Of a stretch of 64,000 nucleotides of DNA, positions 51,950-62,600 are shown in pieces. Origin of the DNA: Candidatus Venteria ishoeyi. Lineage in GTDB: Bacteria; Pseudomonadota; Gammaproteobacteria; Beggiatoales; Beggiatoaceae. The notes under the pieces are model-generated. The model was given only the letters and a program-made list of their open reading frames with translations, did not search any database and was not told the DNA's origin. Location of the stretch: contig NZ_JAUCGJ010000023.1 of assembly GCF_030378065.1 (NCBI RefSeq), positions 1-64,000 on the forward strand, read 5' to 3'. A program made the translations under genes and the position numbers. The stretch's first letter is position 1. The number at the start of each line of letters is the position of its first letter.

Positions 51950-52094
51950 AATCAAAAACTAAATCCTCCAAAAACTCAGAACCCGGTTCCAAAGCGGTGA
52001 TCAACAAATGCTCACGGGCGCGGGTGCAAGCCACATATAACAAATGGCGTATGGAAGTGTCCCCTTTAATTCCTTTAATTAGCGAATAGGATTC
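51948..52094 (-). pseudogene. C-terminal remnant of a UvrD-like (superfamily 1) helicase
   Basis: A 48-codon minus-strand frame with no start encodes RHLLYVACTRAREHLLITAL and then EPGSEFLEDLVFD before a stop. The VACTRARxHLLIT run is helicase motif VI of UvrD/Rep-type enzymes, and PGSEFLEDL is a common C-terminus of that group. Upstream is an in-frame stop and then the hsdR promoter region, so the helicase was cut when the restriction operon or a repeat was placed here. Confidence 0.75.
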
Positions 52095-52150
52095 TTAGGG
52101 CGTTGCGTGGTATTCTTTAGTCAAATTATGTAATTGACTTCGGATATAAA

Positions 52151-54553
52151 ATGACTAATAAAAAAGAATTATCAGAACGCGATATATGCACTAAATTTAT
52201 AACCCCCGCTATCGAAAAAGCAGGTTGGGATTTGCATAAACAGGTACGGGAAGAAGTCAGTTTTACTGATGGGCGCATTTATGTAAAAGGCAATCTCACT
52301 ACACGCGGCAAACGCAAACGTGCTGACTACATCCTCTACCACAAACCCAATATCCCGATAGCCATTATCGAAGCTAAAAAAAATACAAAGACAGTCAAAG
52401 CAGGTATACAACAAGCCATCAACTACGCAGAAATACTCGACATTCCCAGCGTCTACAGTAGTAACGGTGATGCTTTTCACGAACATGACCGCACCTGCGC
52501 CACTGGACAAATAGAACGTGAACTACCACTAGATAATTTTCCATCCCCTGAAGAACTGTGGCAGCGTTACAAAAAACACAAAGGTATCAAAACCCCAGAA
52601 GCTGAACAAATCATCACCCAAGATTACTTCTTTGATGGTAGTGGACGTTCTCCACGCTACTATCAACAAATAGCCATCAACCGAACCGTTGAAGCTATCA
52701 CCAAAGGGCAATCACGTATTTTGCTCACTATGGCGACAGGCACAGGTAAAACCTACACTGCTTTCCAAATTATCCACCGCTTATGGAAAGCAGGTGCAAA
52801 ACAACGCATCCTGTTTTTAGCCGACCGCAATGCTCTGATTGACCAAACTAAACGCGGTGACTTTCGGCACTTCAAAGACAAAATGACGGTCATCAAAAAC
52901 AAGCAAATTGATAAATCCTATGAAATCTATCTGGCACTATACCAGGGCTTGACCAACTATGACGAAGACAAAGACGCATACCGAAAATTCAGTCGTGGAT
53001 TCTTTGATTTAGTCGTAGTGGATGAATGTCACCGAGGCAGCGCCGCTGATGACAGCGCATGGCGGGAAATCTTAGGCTACTTTGGCAGTGCCACCCACAT
53101 CGGTATGACCGCGACCCCCAAAGAAACCAAAACCATATCGAGTACCGATTACTTTGGCGATCCGGTCTACACCTATTCCCTTAAACAAGGTATTCAAGAT
53201 GGTTTTCTTGCACCTTACAAGGTCGTGCGGGTAGGAATCAATATTGATTTGGAAGGTTGGCGACCCGAAAAAGGTAAAATCGACAAAAACGGACAAGTTG
53301 TAGAAGACCGCCTCTACAACACCAAAGACTATGATAAAAATATATTTATTGATGAACGTAGTCAGACTGTAGCCAATAAAATCACCGAGTTTTTACAAAA
53401 AACAGATCGCTTTGATAAAACTATTGTATTTTGTGTTGGCATTCCACATGCCGAAATTATGCGAGCAGCCCTAGCCAATGCCAGCAGCGACTTAATAGCA
53501 AAAAATGCCAAATACGTCATGCAGATCACCGGTGACAACGAAGAAGGTAAACGTGAACTGGACAACTTTATTGACCCCGAACAAGACTACCCAGTGATTG
53601 CTACAACTTCCAAACTCATGACCACCGGCGTGGATGCCCAAACCTGTAAAGTCATCGTACTGGATAGCAATATCGGCTCAATGACCGAGTTCAAACAAAT
53701 CATCGGACGTGGCACACGCATCAATGAAGAATACGGTAAACACTTCTTCACTATTCTCGATTTCCGTAATGTCACTGATCTCTTTGCTGATCCCGATTTC
53801 GATGGCGATCCCGTGCGTGTCAAGGAAATAAACCAATATGATGATTTCGAGACACCTGAAGAAGAAGCCCAGGATGACACCACAATTACCGATGAAAATG
53901 ATGAAGATGTGGATTTTGACTCAGATGATGATTATTCTGACCCAAGACCTCCCGGTATTATTGACAGTGGCGATATACAAAGAGAAGCACCGCAAAAATA
54001 CTACGTCAACGGCGTGAATGTCAGCATTCTCAACGAGCGTGTACAATACCTTGATGGTGATGGTAAGCTCATCACCAGTAGTCTCAAAGACTACACTTGC
54101 GAGAAAGTCCATCAGCACTACCAATCTCTTGACGACTTTCTCAATAAATGGAACAGCGCAGATAAAAAACAGGTCATCATCCAGGAACTTGAAGAACAAG
54201 GTATCATTCTTGAACACTTCAAAGAAGCGATTAGCAAAGACCTGGATTTATTCGATATGATCTGCCATATTGCTTTCGACCAACCGCCACTGACGCGCAC
54301 AGAACGCGCCAGACAAGTCAAAAAACGTGATGTATTCAACCAATATGGTGAGCAAGCACGACAAGTGCTTAATGCCTTACTCGATAAATACGCCAACGAA
54401 GGCATAGAAAACATTGAAGACATCAAAGTCCTTAAAATTGCCCCCTTTAACCAAATCGGCACCCCGATGGAAATTGTTAAACTTTTTGGCGGCAAAGTAG
54501 GTTATAACAAAGCCGTAAACCAACTCGAACAAGTTATCTATGCGGCTGCATAA
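52151..54553 (+). CDS. hsdR: Type I restriction enzyme HsdR, EcoEI-type
   Basis: 800 residues. The N-terminal nuclease has Asp 59 and EAK (74-76), the PD-(D/E)XK core. The helicase motor has Walker A MATGTGKT (about 194-201), DECH (about 291-294), GMTATP and QIIGRGTRI. This subunit translocates and cuts DNA once HsdS finds an unmodified site. All catalytic motifs are intact. It is the first gene of a four-gene operon; hsdM begins 24 nt after its stop. Confidence 0.95.
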   Translation: MTNKKELSERDICTKFITPAIEKAGWDLHKQVREEVSFTDGRIYVKGNLTTRGKRKRADYILYHKPNIPIAIIEAKKNTKTVKAGIQQAINYAEILDIPSVYSSNGDAFHEHDRTCATGQIERELPLDNFPSPEELWQRYKKHKGIKTPEAEQIITQDYFFDGSGRSPRYYQQIAINRTVEAITKGQSRILLTMATGTGKTYTAFQIIHRLWKAGAKQRILFLADRNALIDQTKRGDFRHFKDKMTVIKNKQIDKSYEIYLALYQGLTNYDEDKDAYRKFSRGFFDLVVVDECHRGSAADDSAWREILGYFGSATHIGMTATPKETKTISSTDYFGDPVYTYSLKQGIQDGFLAPYKVVRVGINIDLEGWRPEKGKIDKNGQVVEDRLYNTKDYDKNIFIDERSQTVANKITEFLQKTDRFDKTIVFCVGIPHAEIMRAALANASSDLIAKNAKYVMQITGDNEEGKRELDNFIDPEQDYPVIATTSKLMTTGVDAQTCKVIVLDSNIGSMTEFKQIIGRGTRINEEYGKHFFTILDFRNVTDLFADPDFDGDPVRVKEINQYDDFETPEEEAQDDTTITDENDEDVDFDSDDDYSDPRPPGIIDSGDIQREAPQKYYVNGVNVSILNERVQYLDGDGKLITSSLKDYTCEKVHQHYQSLDDFLNKWNSADKKQVIIQELEEQGIILEHFKEAISKDLDLFDMICHIAFDQPPLTRTERARQVKKRDVFNQYGEQARQVLNALLDKYANEGIENIEDIKVLKIAPFNQIGTPMEIVKLFGGKVGYNKAVNQLEQVIYAAA

Positions 54554-54577
54554 TAATAAACAGGAAAACCAATAGTA

Positions 54578-56038
54578 ATGAGTAATATTTCAGGCATCGT
54601 AAAATCTGCCCGTAACATCATGCGTCAGGATACAGGCACGGGTAGTGATGAGCTACGCATCCTGCAACTTGGCTGGATGATGTTTCTTAAAATTTTCAGC
54701 GACAAAGATGAAGAACTCGAAATGATGGAGGATGACTATGAGTCACCCATTCCCGAAGAACTACGCTGGAGCACCTGGGCTGCTGATGACGAAGGTATCA
54801 CTGGCGACAAGCTCCGTGAGTTTGTAGATGAAAAACTCTTTCCCACCTTGGCAAATATTGATCTATCCACCGCCGACCCCGATGCTACGGCGGGTAAACG
54901 CGCCATCCTGGTACACGAAGTTTTTGCCAACAACTACAACTATATGAAGTCAGGTATTCACCTGCGCCAGGTCATCAATAAACTGAACGAAATTGATTTT
55001 AACAACCATAAAAAGCTGCACCTGTTTGGGCAAATTTACGAAACTTTTTTAAGCGAACTGCAAAGTGCAGGTACATTGGGCGAATTTTACACGCCCCGCG
55101 CTGTCACCCAGTTCATGACGGAAATGCTCAATCCGCAGCATGATGAAATCATCCTTGATCCCGCCTGTGGTACGGGCGGTTTTCTGACTGCCGTAATCGA
55201 ATACCTCAAAGCTGAAGCCAGCACGGGTACGCAACATGAATCCATCGGTGCAAATGTGCGCGGCTGGGAGTATAAACCGCTGCCTTATATGCTGGCTAAC
55301 ACCAACCTGATACTGCATGATATTACCTCGCCCAATATTCGTTACGGCGATTCATTGCAGCATCCGTTAAGCGAATACACCCGCAAACACCGTGTAGACG
55401 CGATTATTGCCAATCCCCCTTTTGGCGGCGTAGTTTCCAACAACAACGAAAACAACTTTCCCAAGACTTACCGTACCAGAGAATCCGCTGACCTGTTTCT
55501 GATTCTCATGATCCACCTGCTCAAAGAAGAAGGACGCGCAGCCATTGTCCTGCCCGATGGCTCCCTCACTGGTGATGGTGTCAAGCAACGTATCCGCCAG
55601 AAACTGCTGGAAGACTGCGACCTGCACACCATCGTGCGTTTGCCCAATTCCGTGTTTCAGCCTTACGCCTCAGTCGCCACCAATTTGCTGTTTTTCACCA
55701 AAGGCAAACCGACTGAAACTATCTGGTATTACGAACACAAACTACCCGAAAACTACAAAGCCTACTCCAAAACTAAACCCATACGCTTAGCTGAATTTGA
55801 TGGCTTAAAACAGTGGTGGGGCGGTCAAAATAGAGCAGGACGCGAAGAAAGCGAACACGCATGGCAAGTGGATATTGACGCTATCAAAAACAATGGCTAC
55901 AACCTCGACATTAAAAACCCGCACCAGCCTGAAGAAGAACAGCAGCACAGCAGTGCTGAATTGCTGGATATGTTGCATCAGTCGTTTATGAAAGGGGATG
56001 AGTTGTTGGCGCAGTTGCGCAAGGAGCTGGTGTCGTGA
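54578..56038 (+). CDS. hsdM: Type I modification methyltransferase HsdM
   Basis: 486 residues. N6-adenine methyltransferase with an N-terminal helical domain (about 1-150), SAM motif DPACGTGGF (about 194-202) and catalytic NPPF (about 279-282). It protects host sites and forms the M2S core with HsdS. The stop overlaps the GTG start of the next gene (GTGA). All motifs look functional. Confidence 0.95.
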   Translation: MSNISGIVKSARNIMRQDTGTGSDELRILQLGWMMFLKIFSDKDEELEMMEDDYESPIPEELRWSTWAADDEGITGDKLREFVDEKLFPTLANIDLSTADPDATAGKRAILVHEVFANNYNYMKSGIHLRQVINKLNEIDFNNHKKLHLFGQIYETFLSELQSAGTLGEFYTPRAVTQFMTEMLNPQHDEIILDPACGTGGFLTAVIEYLKAEASTGTQHESIGANVRGWEYKPLPYMLANTNLILHDITSPNIRYGDSLQHPLSEYTRKHRVDAIIANPPFGGVVSNNNENNFPKTYRTRESADLFLILMIHLLKEEGRAAIVLPDGSLTGDGVKQRIRQKLLEDCDLHTIVRLPNSVFQPYASVATNLLFFTKGKPTETIWYYEHKLPENYKAYSKTKPIRLAEFDGLKQWWGGQNRAGREESEHAWQVDIDAIKNNGYNLDIKNPHQPEEEQQHSSAELLDMLHQSFMKGDELLAQLRKELVS

Positions 56039-57075
56039 ACAAAAAAACAAAACTCGCCTCGGAGGGGGAAGGATTAAGCGCATTCCATGATGATATAAAG
56101 CAAATCCTCCAATCTGCTAGAAGCAAAGCAAAAACGGCTATCAATTCCGCGATGGTTGAAGCCTATTGGCTGATAGGTAAACGTATTGTAGAAGAAGAGC
56201 AACAGGGCAAAACACGAGCAGAATATGGCAAGAAAATTATTAAAAAGCTGGCACAGGTGTTGTCAAGCGAGTTTGGAAAAGGTTTGGATGAGCGAGAGTT
56301 ACGCCGTCTTCGACAGTTTTTCCTCTGTTTTCCAAAATGGGACACAGTGCGCCCCGAATTGAGTTGGAGCCATTACCGCTTGCTTATTCGGGTATCCAAT
56401 CAAAAAGCACGTAGCTATTACCTCAACGAAGCGGCAGAACAGCAATGGAGCTATCGAACTTTAGAAAGAAATTATAAAACGCTTTACCATGAACGCTTGC
56501 TTAGCTCACAAGTTAAAGCAGAAGTGGAAAAAGAGATGCGGGAAAAGACCGCTCAACTGCAAGCTGACCACCTTGATTTTATCAAAGATCCCTATGTCAT
56601 AGAGTTTTTAGAGCTCCCGGCTAATGCCAGTTATACAGAAAAAAAACTAGAAAAAGCATTGCTGGATAATCTGCAAAAATTTCTACTCGAATTAGGGAAA
56701 GGGTTTGCCTTTGTTGCCAGACAACGCTTGATCAGAACAGAAACGTCTGATTTTTATATCGACTTGGTATTTTATAATTATCACTTAAAATGTTTTGTAA
56801 TTATCGAGCTTAAAACCCATGCCATCACACATACGGATGTTGGACAACTCGACATGTATGTACGCATGTTTGATGATCTTCAAAAAAATGAAAATGATAA
56901 TCCCACCATCGGTATATTACTGTGTACTGAAACAGACAAAATGATCGCCAAATACTCAGTATTGAATGAAAGTAAACAGCTTTTTGCCAGTAAGTATATG
57001 CCCTACCTACCCACTGAAGCGGAGTTAATTGCCGAGATTGAAAGGGAGAAACGGCTGATTGAGAGGGTGGAATGA
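56035..57075 (+). CDS. DUF1016 (YhcG-like) PD-(D/E)XK nuclease domain protein
   Basis: 346 residues. The N-terminal half is the helical DUF1016-N region (YWLIGKRIVEEEQQGKTRAEYG, LSWSHYRLLIRV). The C-terminal half is a nuclease fold with SDFYIDLVFYN, then FVIIELK, the usual D...ExK pattern. The family is often found beside restriction genes and may be a nuclease or an accessory. It lies between hsdM and hsdS with overlaps on both sides, so it is made with them. The start is GTG, by coupling to hsdM. Confidence 0.85.
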   Translation: MNKKTKLASEGEGLSAFHDDIKQILQSARSKAKTAINSAMVEAYWLIGKRIVEEEQQGKTRAEYGKKIIKKLAQVLSSEFGKGLDERELRRLRQFFLCFPKWDTVRPELSWSHYRLLIRVSNQKARSYYLNEAAEQQWSYRTLERNYKTLYHERLLSSQVKAEVEKEMREKTAQLQADHLDFIKDPYVIEFLELPANASYTEKKLEKALLDNLQKFLLELGKGFAFVARQRLIRTETSDFYIDLVFYNYHLKCFVIIELKTHAITHTDVGQLDMYVRMFDDLQKNENDNPTIGILLCTETDKMIAKYSVLNESKQLFASKYMPYLPTEAELIAEIEREKRLIERVE

Positions 57076-58406
57076 TGGGAATATGGAAGAAATATAAATT
57101 CTCTGATTTTTTAAAAAGATCTAAAATTCCAATCTTGTTAGAAAACGAAAAGAATTATAAAAGAGTAACCATTAAAACTAAGCACGGTGGAGTCTCGATT
57201 AGAAATACAGAGATAGGTGCAAAAATTGGTACAAAAAAGCAATTTATTTTGAAGTCTGGACAATTTGTCTTGTCAAAAATTGATGCTCGTTACGGAGCTT
57301 TTGGAATTGCACCGGAAGAAGTCAATGAGGCAATAATCACAGGTAACTTTTGGGCATATGATTTTGATGAAAATATCATTTCAATTAGCTGGCTGAATAA
57401 TTTTACCAATTCAGCAACTTTTTATAATATTTGTGAACGAGCAAGTAGTGGAGTTACTCACAGAAAATATCTCAACGAACAAGAATTTCTAAATACAGGA
57501 ATATACCTTCCTGATATAAAAGAACAAAAATTAGTTCTAACCTCTTTTGAGAGAAAATCAAAAACGACTGAATTTATTAATCAAGAACTCACCCACCAAC
57601 AAACCCTGCTAAAAAAGCTACGCCAGCAAATCTTACAAGAAGCCATCGAAGGCAAACTCACCGCCGACTGGCGAGCCGCTAACCCCGATGTAGAACCCGC
57701 CAGCGCACTGCTGGAACGCATCGCCACCGAAAAAGCTGAACTGGTCAAGGCCAAGAAAATCAAAAAGCAGAAACCGCTGCCACCGATTAGCAACGAAGAA
57801 CAGCCTTTTGAATTGCCGGATGGGTGGGTTTGGTGTCGGTTGAGGGAAATAACAAATATCGTAAGAGGAGGGTCTCCAAGACCCGCTGGAGATTTACGTT
57901 TCTACCAAGGAAATATACCTTTTCTAAAAGTTGCAGATTTGACAGCCACTAATGCAACTTACTTAAATAGTCATACATACACAATTAAAGAAGCTGGTCT
58001 TCATAAAACTCGTAAAGTTCCAGCAAACACATTAATGCTAACAAATAGTGGGGCAACTCTAGGAATTCCAAAAATATGTAGATTTGAAACAACTTTTAAT
58101 GATGGGATTGCTGCTTTTATCTACATGAATAATGATCTATTCAAACCATATTTCTACTATGTATTATCATCAAAAACACAATGGTTTTTAGAAGAAGCCT
58201 CAAGAGGACAAGGACAGCCTAATTTGAACACAGATATTATTGGGGAAACCTTTATTTTTCTCCCCCCACTCCCCGAACAACGCGCCATCGTCACCAAAGT
58301 CGAAAAACTCCTGGCCCTCTGCGACCAACTGGAAACCCAAATCACCCAAAACCAAACCCACGCTGAGGCACTGATGCAAGCCGTCTTGCGCGAAGCTTTC
58401 AGCTAA
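57072..58406 (+). CDS. hsdS: Type I specificity subunit HsdS
   Basis: 444 residues: two target-recognition domains (about 1-165 and 255-395) each followed by a conserved coiled helix (LKKLRQQILQEAIEGKLTA and ITQNQTHAEALMQAVLREAF). Each domain reads half of a bipartite site. The DNA of both target domains is visibly AT-richer than the conserved spacers, as if the domains had been exchanged. The first domain lacks the usual GW-type start (it begins WKKYKFSDFLKRSK), but it matches family variation. The ATG overlaps the DUF1016 stop. Confidence 0.92.
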   Translation: MMGIWKKYKFSDFLKRSKIPILLENEKNYKRVTIKTKHGGVSIRNTEIGAKIGTKKQFILKSGQFVLSKIDARYGAFGIAPEEVNEAIITGNFWAYDFDENIISISWLNNFTNSATFYNICERASSGVTHRKYLNEQEFLNTGIYLPDIKEQKLVLTSFERKSKTTEFINQELTHQQTLLKKLRQQILQEAIEGKLTADWRAANPDVEPASALLERIATEKAELVKAKKIKKQKPLPPISNEEQPFELPDGWVWCRLREITNIVRGGSPRPAGDLRFYQGNIPFLKVADLTATNATYLNSHTYTIKEAGLHKTRKVPANTLMLTNSGATLGIPKICRFETTFNDGIAAFIYMNNDLFKPYFYYVLSSKTQWFLEEASRGQGQPNLNTDIIGETFIFLPPLPEQRAIVTKVEKLLALCDQLETQITQNQTHAEALMQAVLREAFS

Positions 58407-58479
58407 ATTTAATCGTAAAGGTGAAATGATATATGCCAGCCATTAGGTATAGCGAATGGGGAGGAGTAAGACTACTGTT

Positions 58480-58661
58480 ACACGACTTTGAAGGTTTATT
58501 TGCTGGGAGCGCCGTCTTCCAGACGGCAAACCGCGCAACGCGCGGTTATAGCAGCTATGCTGCTATGCCGTCAGAATGACGGCAGCCCCAGAGAGCCGAC
58601 AAAATGTCGGCGTTCCCAGCAGATAATTACCCAGCTTTAGAGCTAACCTTCAAAGTCGTGT
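58480..58661 (+). repeat. 182-bp compound foldback element, family D
   Basis: Outer arms of 17 bp (ACACGACTTTGAAGGTT and its complement at 58645-58661) enclose TGCTGGGA/TCCCAGCA and then at least five stems: CCGTC/GACGG, ACCGCGC/GCGCGGT, ATAGCAGC/GCTGCTAT, GCCGTC/GACGGC and GCCGAC/GTCGGC. The element ends 1 nt before the stop codon of the minus-strand kinase gene and fills the gap to hsdS. Confidence 0.85.
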
Positions 58662-58662
58662 G

Positions 58663-59610
58663 TTAGAGATATTTTAAGTCGGTAATCTGGTGTTTGTCAT
58701 CCAGCTCAATCACCACCTGTGCTTGCTCCGGCAGCACTTGCAGGTTAAAGCGGGTAAGGCGCTCATAGTGCATGATAAAACGCTGTAATTGGTTTTTATT
58801 CATGATTTTTAGATTATGATTTCTTGAGTCTTGTTTTTGCGCCAACTTATGCTCTTGTAAACGCCGCCATTGGTAAATACATTCAAATGAGGGGGCTTTG
58901 AGCATAATCAAATATTCAATCGGTGAAAATAAACTAAAATAACTTTTTTGCAATTGCAAGTTGACGTAATTGCGCCAGATAGCGTGAGGGTCTTCATTTG
59001 CTTCCAGCGCGTTTAGTGCTTGTTTCAGCGCTGATTCTGCTTGTGCAGGCGTGGCGACGCACCAACCTTCAAACAGAACAATATCCACCTTACCCTGATG
59101 TAGCGACCATTGCTCGCGGGGTGCGCGATCATCTATGGCCTTGTCAAAATAAGGTATAAAAACTTTTGTGCTGGCTGTAGCGGTGCTTAATGTTTCCAGT
59201 AGCGCAATACCCAGATTCACATCATGCGTACCGGGAACGCCACGGGTTTGTAATAAAGGATGAATTTCCCGGGCAAGTTGTTGGCGTTTGGCGTGGGTGT
59301 GGTAGAGATCATCTATGGAAAACTGTACCACGGCGCAGCCATAAACCTGTTCTAAAATCAGTTTCAGAAAACTGCTTAAGGTGGATTTGCCTGTGCCTTG
59401 TGCGCCATTAATGCCAATAACGCTGGTCTGTCCCGTGATTTGGGATTGCTGATAAATCTGCTCTGCCAGCGGCATATAATAGTTTTGCAGCGTTGTGATA
59501 AATGTAGCGGGTAAGGCGTGTTGCTGAATGTGCGCCTGTAATGCTGCGAGTAATGCTGGTGTATGTTTAAATGCTTGCTTTGCCTGGTTTATGCTGGAAC
59601 AGTTTGACAT
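58663..59610 (-). CDS. D-glycerate 3-kinase-like P-loop kinase
   Basis: About 315 residues from the ATG at 59610. The P-loop is GINGAQGTGKSTLS, then a switch in FSIDDLYHT and the substrate segment RGVPGTHDVNL, with FEGWCVA. This set is that of plant-type glycerate kinase (GLYK) and phosphoribulokinase relatives. It would phosphorylate glycerate to 3-phosphoglycerate; other small-molecule substrates are possible. The start lies inside the 3' end of the RND gene. A longer frame is open further upstream but has no support. Confidence 0.78.
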   Translation of the reverse strand: MSNCSSINQAKQAFKHTPALLAALQAHIQQHALPATFITTLQNYYMPLAEQIYQQSQITGQTSVIGINGAQGTGKSTLSSFLKLILEQVYGCAVVQFSIDDLYHTHAKRQQLAREIHPLLQTRGVPGTHDVNLGIALLETLSTATASTKVFIPYFDKAIDDRAPREQWSLHQGKVDIVLFEGWCVATPAQAESALKQALNALEANEDPHAIWRNYVNLQLQKSYFSLFSPIEYLIMLKAPSFECIYQWRRLQEHKLAQKQDSRNHNLKIMNKNQLQRFIMHYERLTRFNLQVLPEQAQVVIELDDKHQITDLKYL

Positions 59611-62600
59611 GAAAATCTTCATATAAGGAGAGTAAGGTCGGTACCAATAATAATACCAGCACAGTGCCAAAAGCCAGACCAAAAGAGATGGAAACCGCCA
59701 TCGGAATCAAAAACTGTGCTTGCAAAGAGGTTTCAAATAACAGCGGCATTAAGCCGAATATGGTGGTCAGCGAAGTCAGTAAAACCGCGCGCAGGCGTTG
59801 GCAGGCAGCTTCAACCAGTGCTTCATTGACCGCTAGGCCACTTTTGCGTAAACGCTGATAAAAGGTAATCAATACAATCGAATCGTTAATGACAATACCG
59901 GATAAACCAAACAAACCAAAAAGGGATAATATGGTGAGATTTAAGTCCATTGCCCAGTGTCCCGCCAAAGCGCCAATCAAGCCAAAAGGAATCACGCTCA
60001 TCACCACCAAAGGCCAGCCATAAGAGGCAAACACCCAGGCCAGCACCAGATAAATCAGAATCAGCGCAAAAAATAAGCCGCGCATCATATCCTGCATGGT
60101 TTCGCGCTGATCGGCGGCGCGGCCTTCATAAGAATAATGCACTCCATAACGGCTGCTGATTTCGGGCAGTATCTGTTGCTCCAGTTCGCTAATAATTTCA
60201 TTGCTGGTACGCACCTGGGCATTAACATCGGCGGACACTTGTATGGTTAGCTCACCTTCAGCATGGCGCAGGGTTTCAAAACCGCGTTGGCTTTTAATAT
60301 CGACCACATCGCGCAATGGCAGACTCAAGCCCTGAGGCGTATGGATCTTAAACTGCTCTAAGGCGGAAAGGCTGTGGCGTTCTTCATCAGCCAGCATCAC
60401 TCGCACTTCAACTTCATCACGCCCATCCAGAAAAATCTGTGCCTGCAAACCATCAAATGCGGCGCGTAGTTGCTGCCCGACCTCGGTGGTGGTCAACCCG
60501 TAGGCAATCGCCAGGGGGCGCAATTGATACAATAATTGCTCCCGTCCATAAGGCATATCATCTTCCACACTGCGCACGCCATCATTGGCTTTGGCTTTTA
60601 AGGCGGTTTTAAGTTCCAGTGCCGCTTGTTTCAGTTGTAAGGCATCATCACCACTGAGTTTAATATCAATATCCCGCCCCGGCGGGCCGCCCCGGCGTTC
60701 GCTGATGACCAGACTTTCCAGCCCCGGTACATCGTCCACCCGGTCTTTCCAGGCATCCAGAAAAGTATGATTACGCACGCTGCGTTGATCCGGTTCAATC
60801 AGTTCCACAAAAATTGAAGCGAACTGATCGCCGCGCCGACTGCTTTGCCCATCGGCTGATTGACTCATACCCTGGCGCACCACGGCGGAAACAATCAAAG
60901 ATTCTCCCACCGGACTGAGTGCTTTATCAGTCTCGTATAAAGCCTGTTCCAGTTGTTCCAGATAAGTGCTGACCCGCTGTGGCGGTGTGCCGGAAATAAA
61001 ATTGATATTGGCGTTAACGATGGCGGGTTCCGGGGTGGGGAAAAAATTAAACGGTACCTTGCCGCTTACCAACAGGGAAATACCTAACATTAATAAACTC
61101 AATAAAATGGCAACCATCAATATGCGCCACTGTAAAACCCTGTGAATCAGAGGACGAAAATAGTTATCGCGTAGTTTTTCAAAAGCGGTATCCAGCTTAT
61201 GGCGAATACCGGTGTTGCTCTGATGATGCAGATGCAAAAAGCTGTGGCGTAAATGTCCGGGTAAAATCAAAAAAGACTCTACCAGCGATGCCAGAATAAC
61301 TGCGATCACTACCAGGGGAATGGCGAATAAAATATGCCCGATAATGCCACCCACCAGCATCAGCGGCATAAACGCGGCAATTGAGGTTAAAGAAGAAGCC
61401 ATCACCGGGGCCAGCATTCTGCGCGCGCCGCCTTCGGAAGATTCCAGGGGATTTTCACCGTTTTGATAATGTGCCAGGGCATCCTCTCCCACCACAATTG
61501 CATCATCGACAATAATGCCCAGGGTCATGATCATTGCCAATAAGCTGACCATATTGATGGTACCGCCAAAAGCGTATAACACTGCTTGCGCCGCCATTAA
61601 TGAAACCGGAATGCCGACCGCCACCCACCAGGCAACCTTGGCGTTCAGAAACAGGTATAAAACCAAAATCACCAGAATCAAACCGCCCAGACCATTTTTT
61701 AATAAAATATTGATGCGCCCCTGAATATAACGCCAGGATTGATCATAAACTTTCAGGTGGATATTTGGTGGGAAGCTGTCCTGATTTTCTGCCAGCCAGG
61801 TTTGCATCTTTTTGGCAAGTTTAAGCGCGTCATCCTTGTCTGCGCGCAGCAACTGCAATTCAACCGCTGGTTGTCCCTGATAATACAAGGTGGTTTGATT
61901 GGGCATGGGGCGGCGTTTAACGCTGGCAATATCCCCCAGCAGTACCCGTTGCCCGTCACGGCTTGCAAACAGTGGAATATCCAGAAACGCCAATTGATCC
62001 CGGCGTTGTTCCAGTCCTCGCAATTGTCTGGAAATATCATTCAAACCAATGGAGCCAGCGGGCATATCCTGACTGTAGGCTTTGATTTTTTGCCCCACCT
62101 GATTGAGTGTCAGACCCAGTTCCTCCAGTTTGGCACTGGCTATCTGGATGGCGATTTCTTCTTTGGGCAGGCCGCTGATGGTGACTTTGGATAAACCCGT
62201 GCGCAGCAGTTCCTGTTCAATTTGATGCGCCAGCGGACGCATGGCCTGTGCGCTGTCGGTGCCATATAACAGGATGCGCGCGATTGGCTCATAGCGCACC
62301 ACGCGGCTGATTTCTGGTTTTTCCGCCGTTGAAGGCAGGTTACGCAACAGCGCGATCTTTTCATTGACTTGATCCAGGGCAATGCCCATGTCGCTGTTAT
62401 CCTGATATTCCAGGGTAATCGCCGCAACATTATTACCGGAAGTGGAGGTCATTTTTTTGACGTTATCCAGCGTGCGCAGGGCTTCTTCTGCGGGGCTGGT
62501 AATCGAGCGTTCCACATCCTCGGGACTGGCTCCACTCCAGGGAATGACAATGGTGATAAAGTCCAGATCAAAGCTGGGCAATATCTGGGTATTGAGTTTG

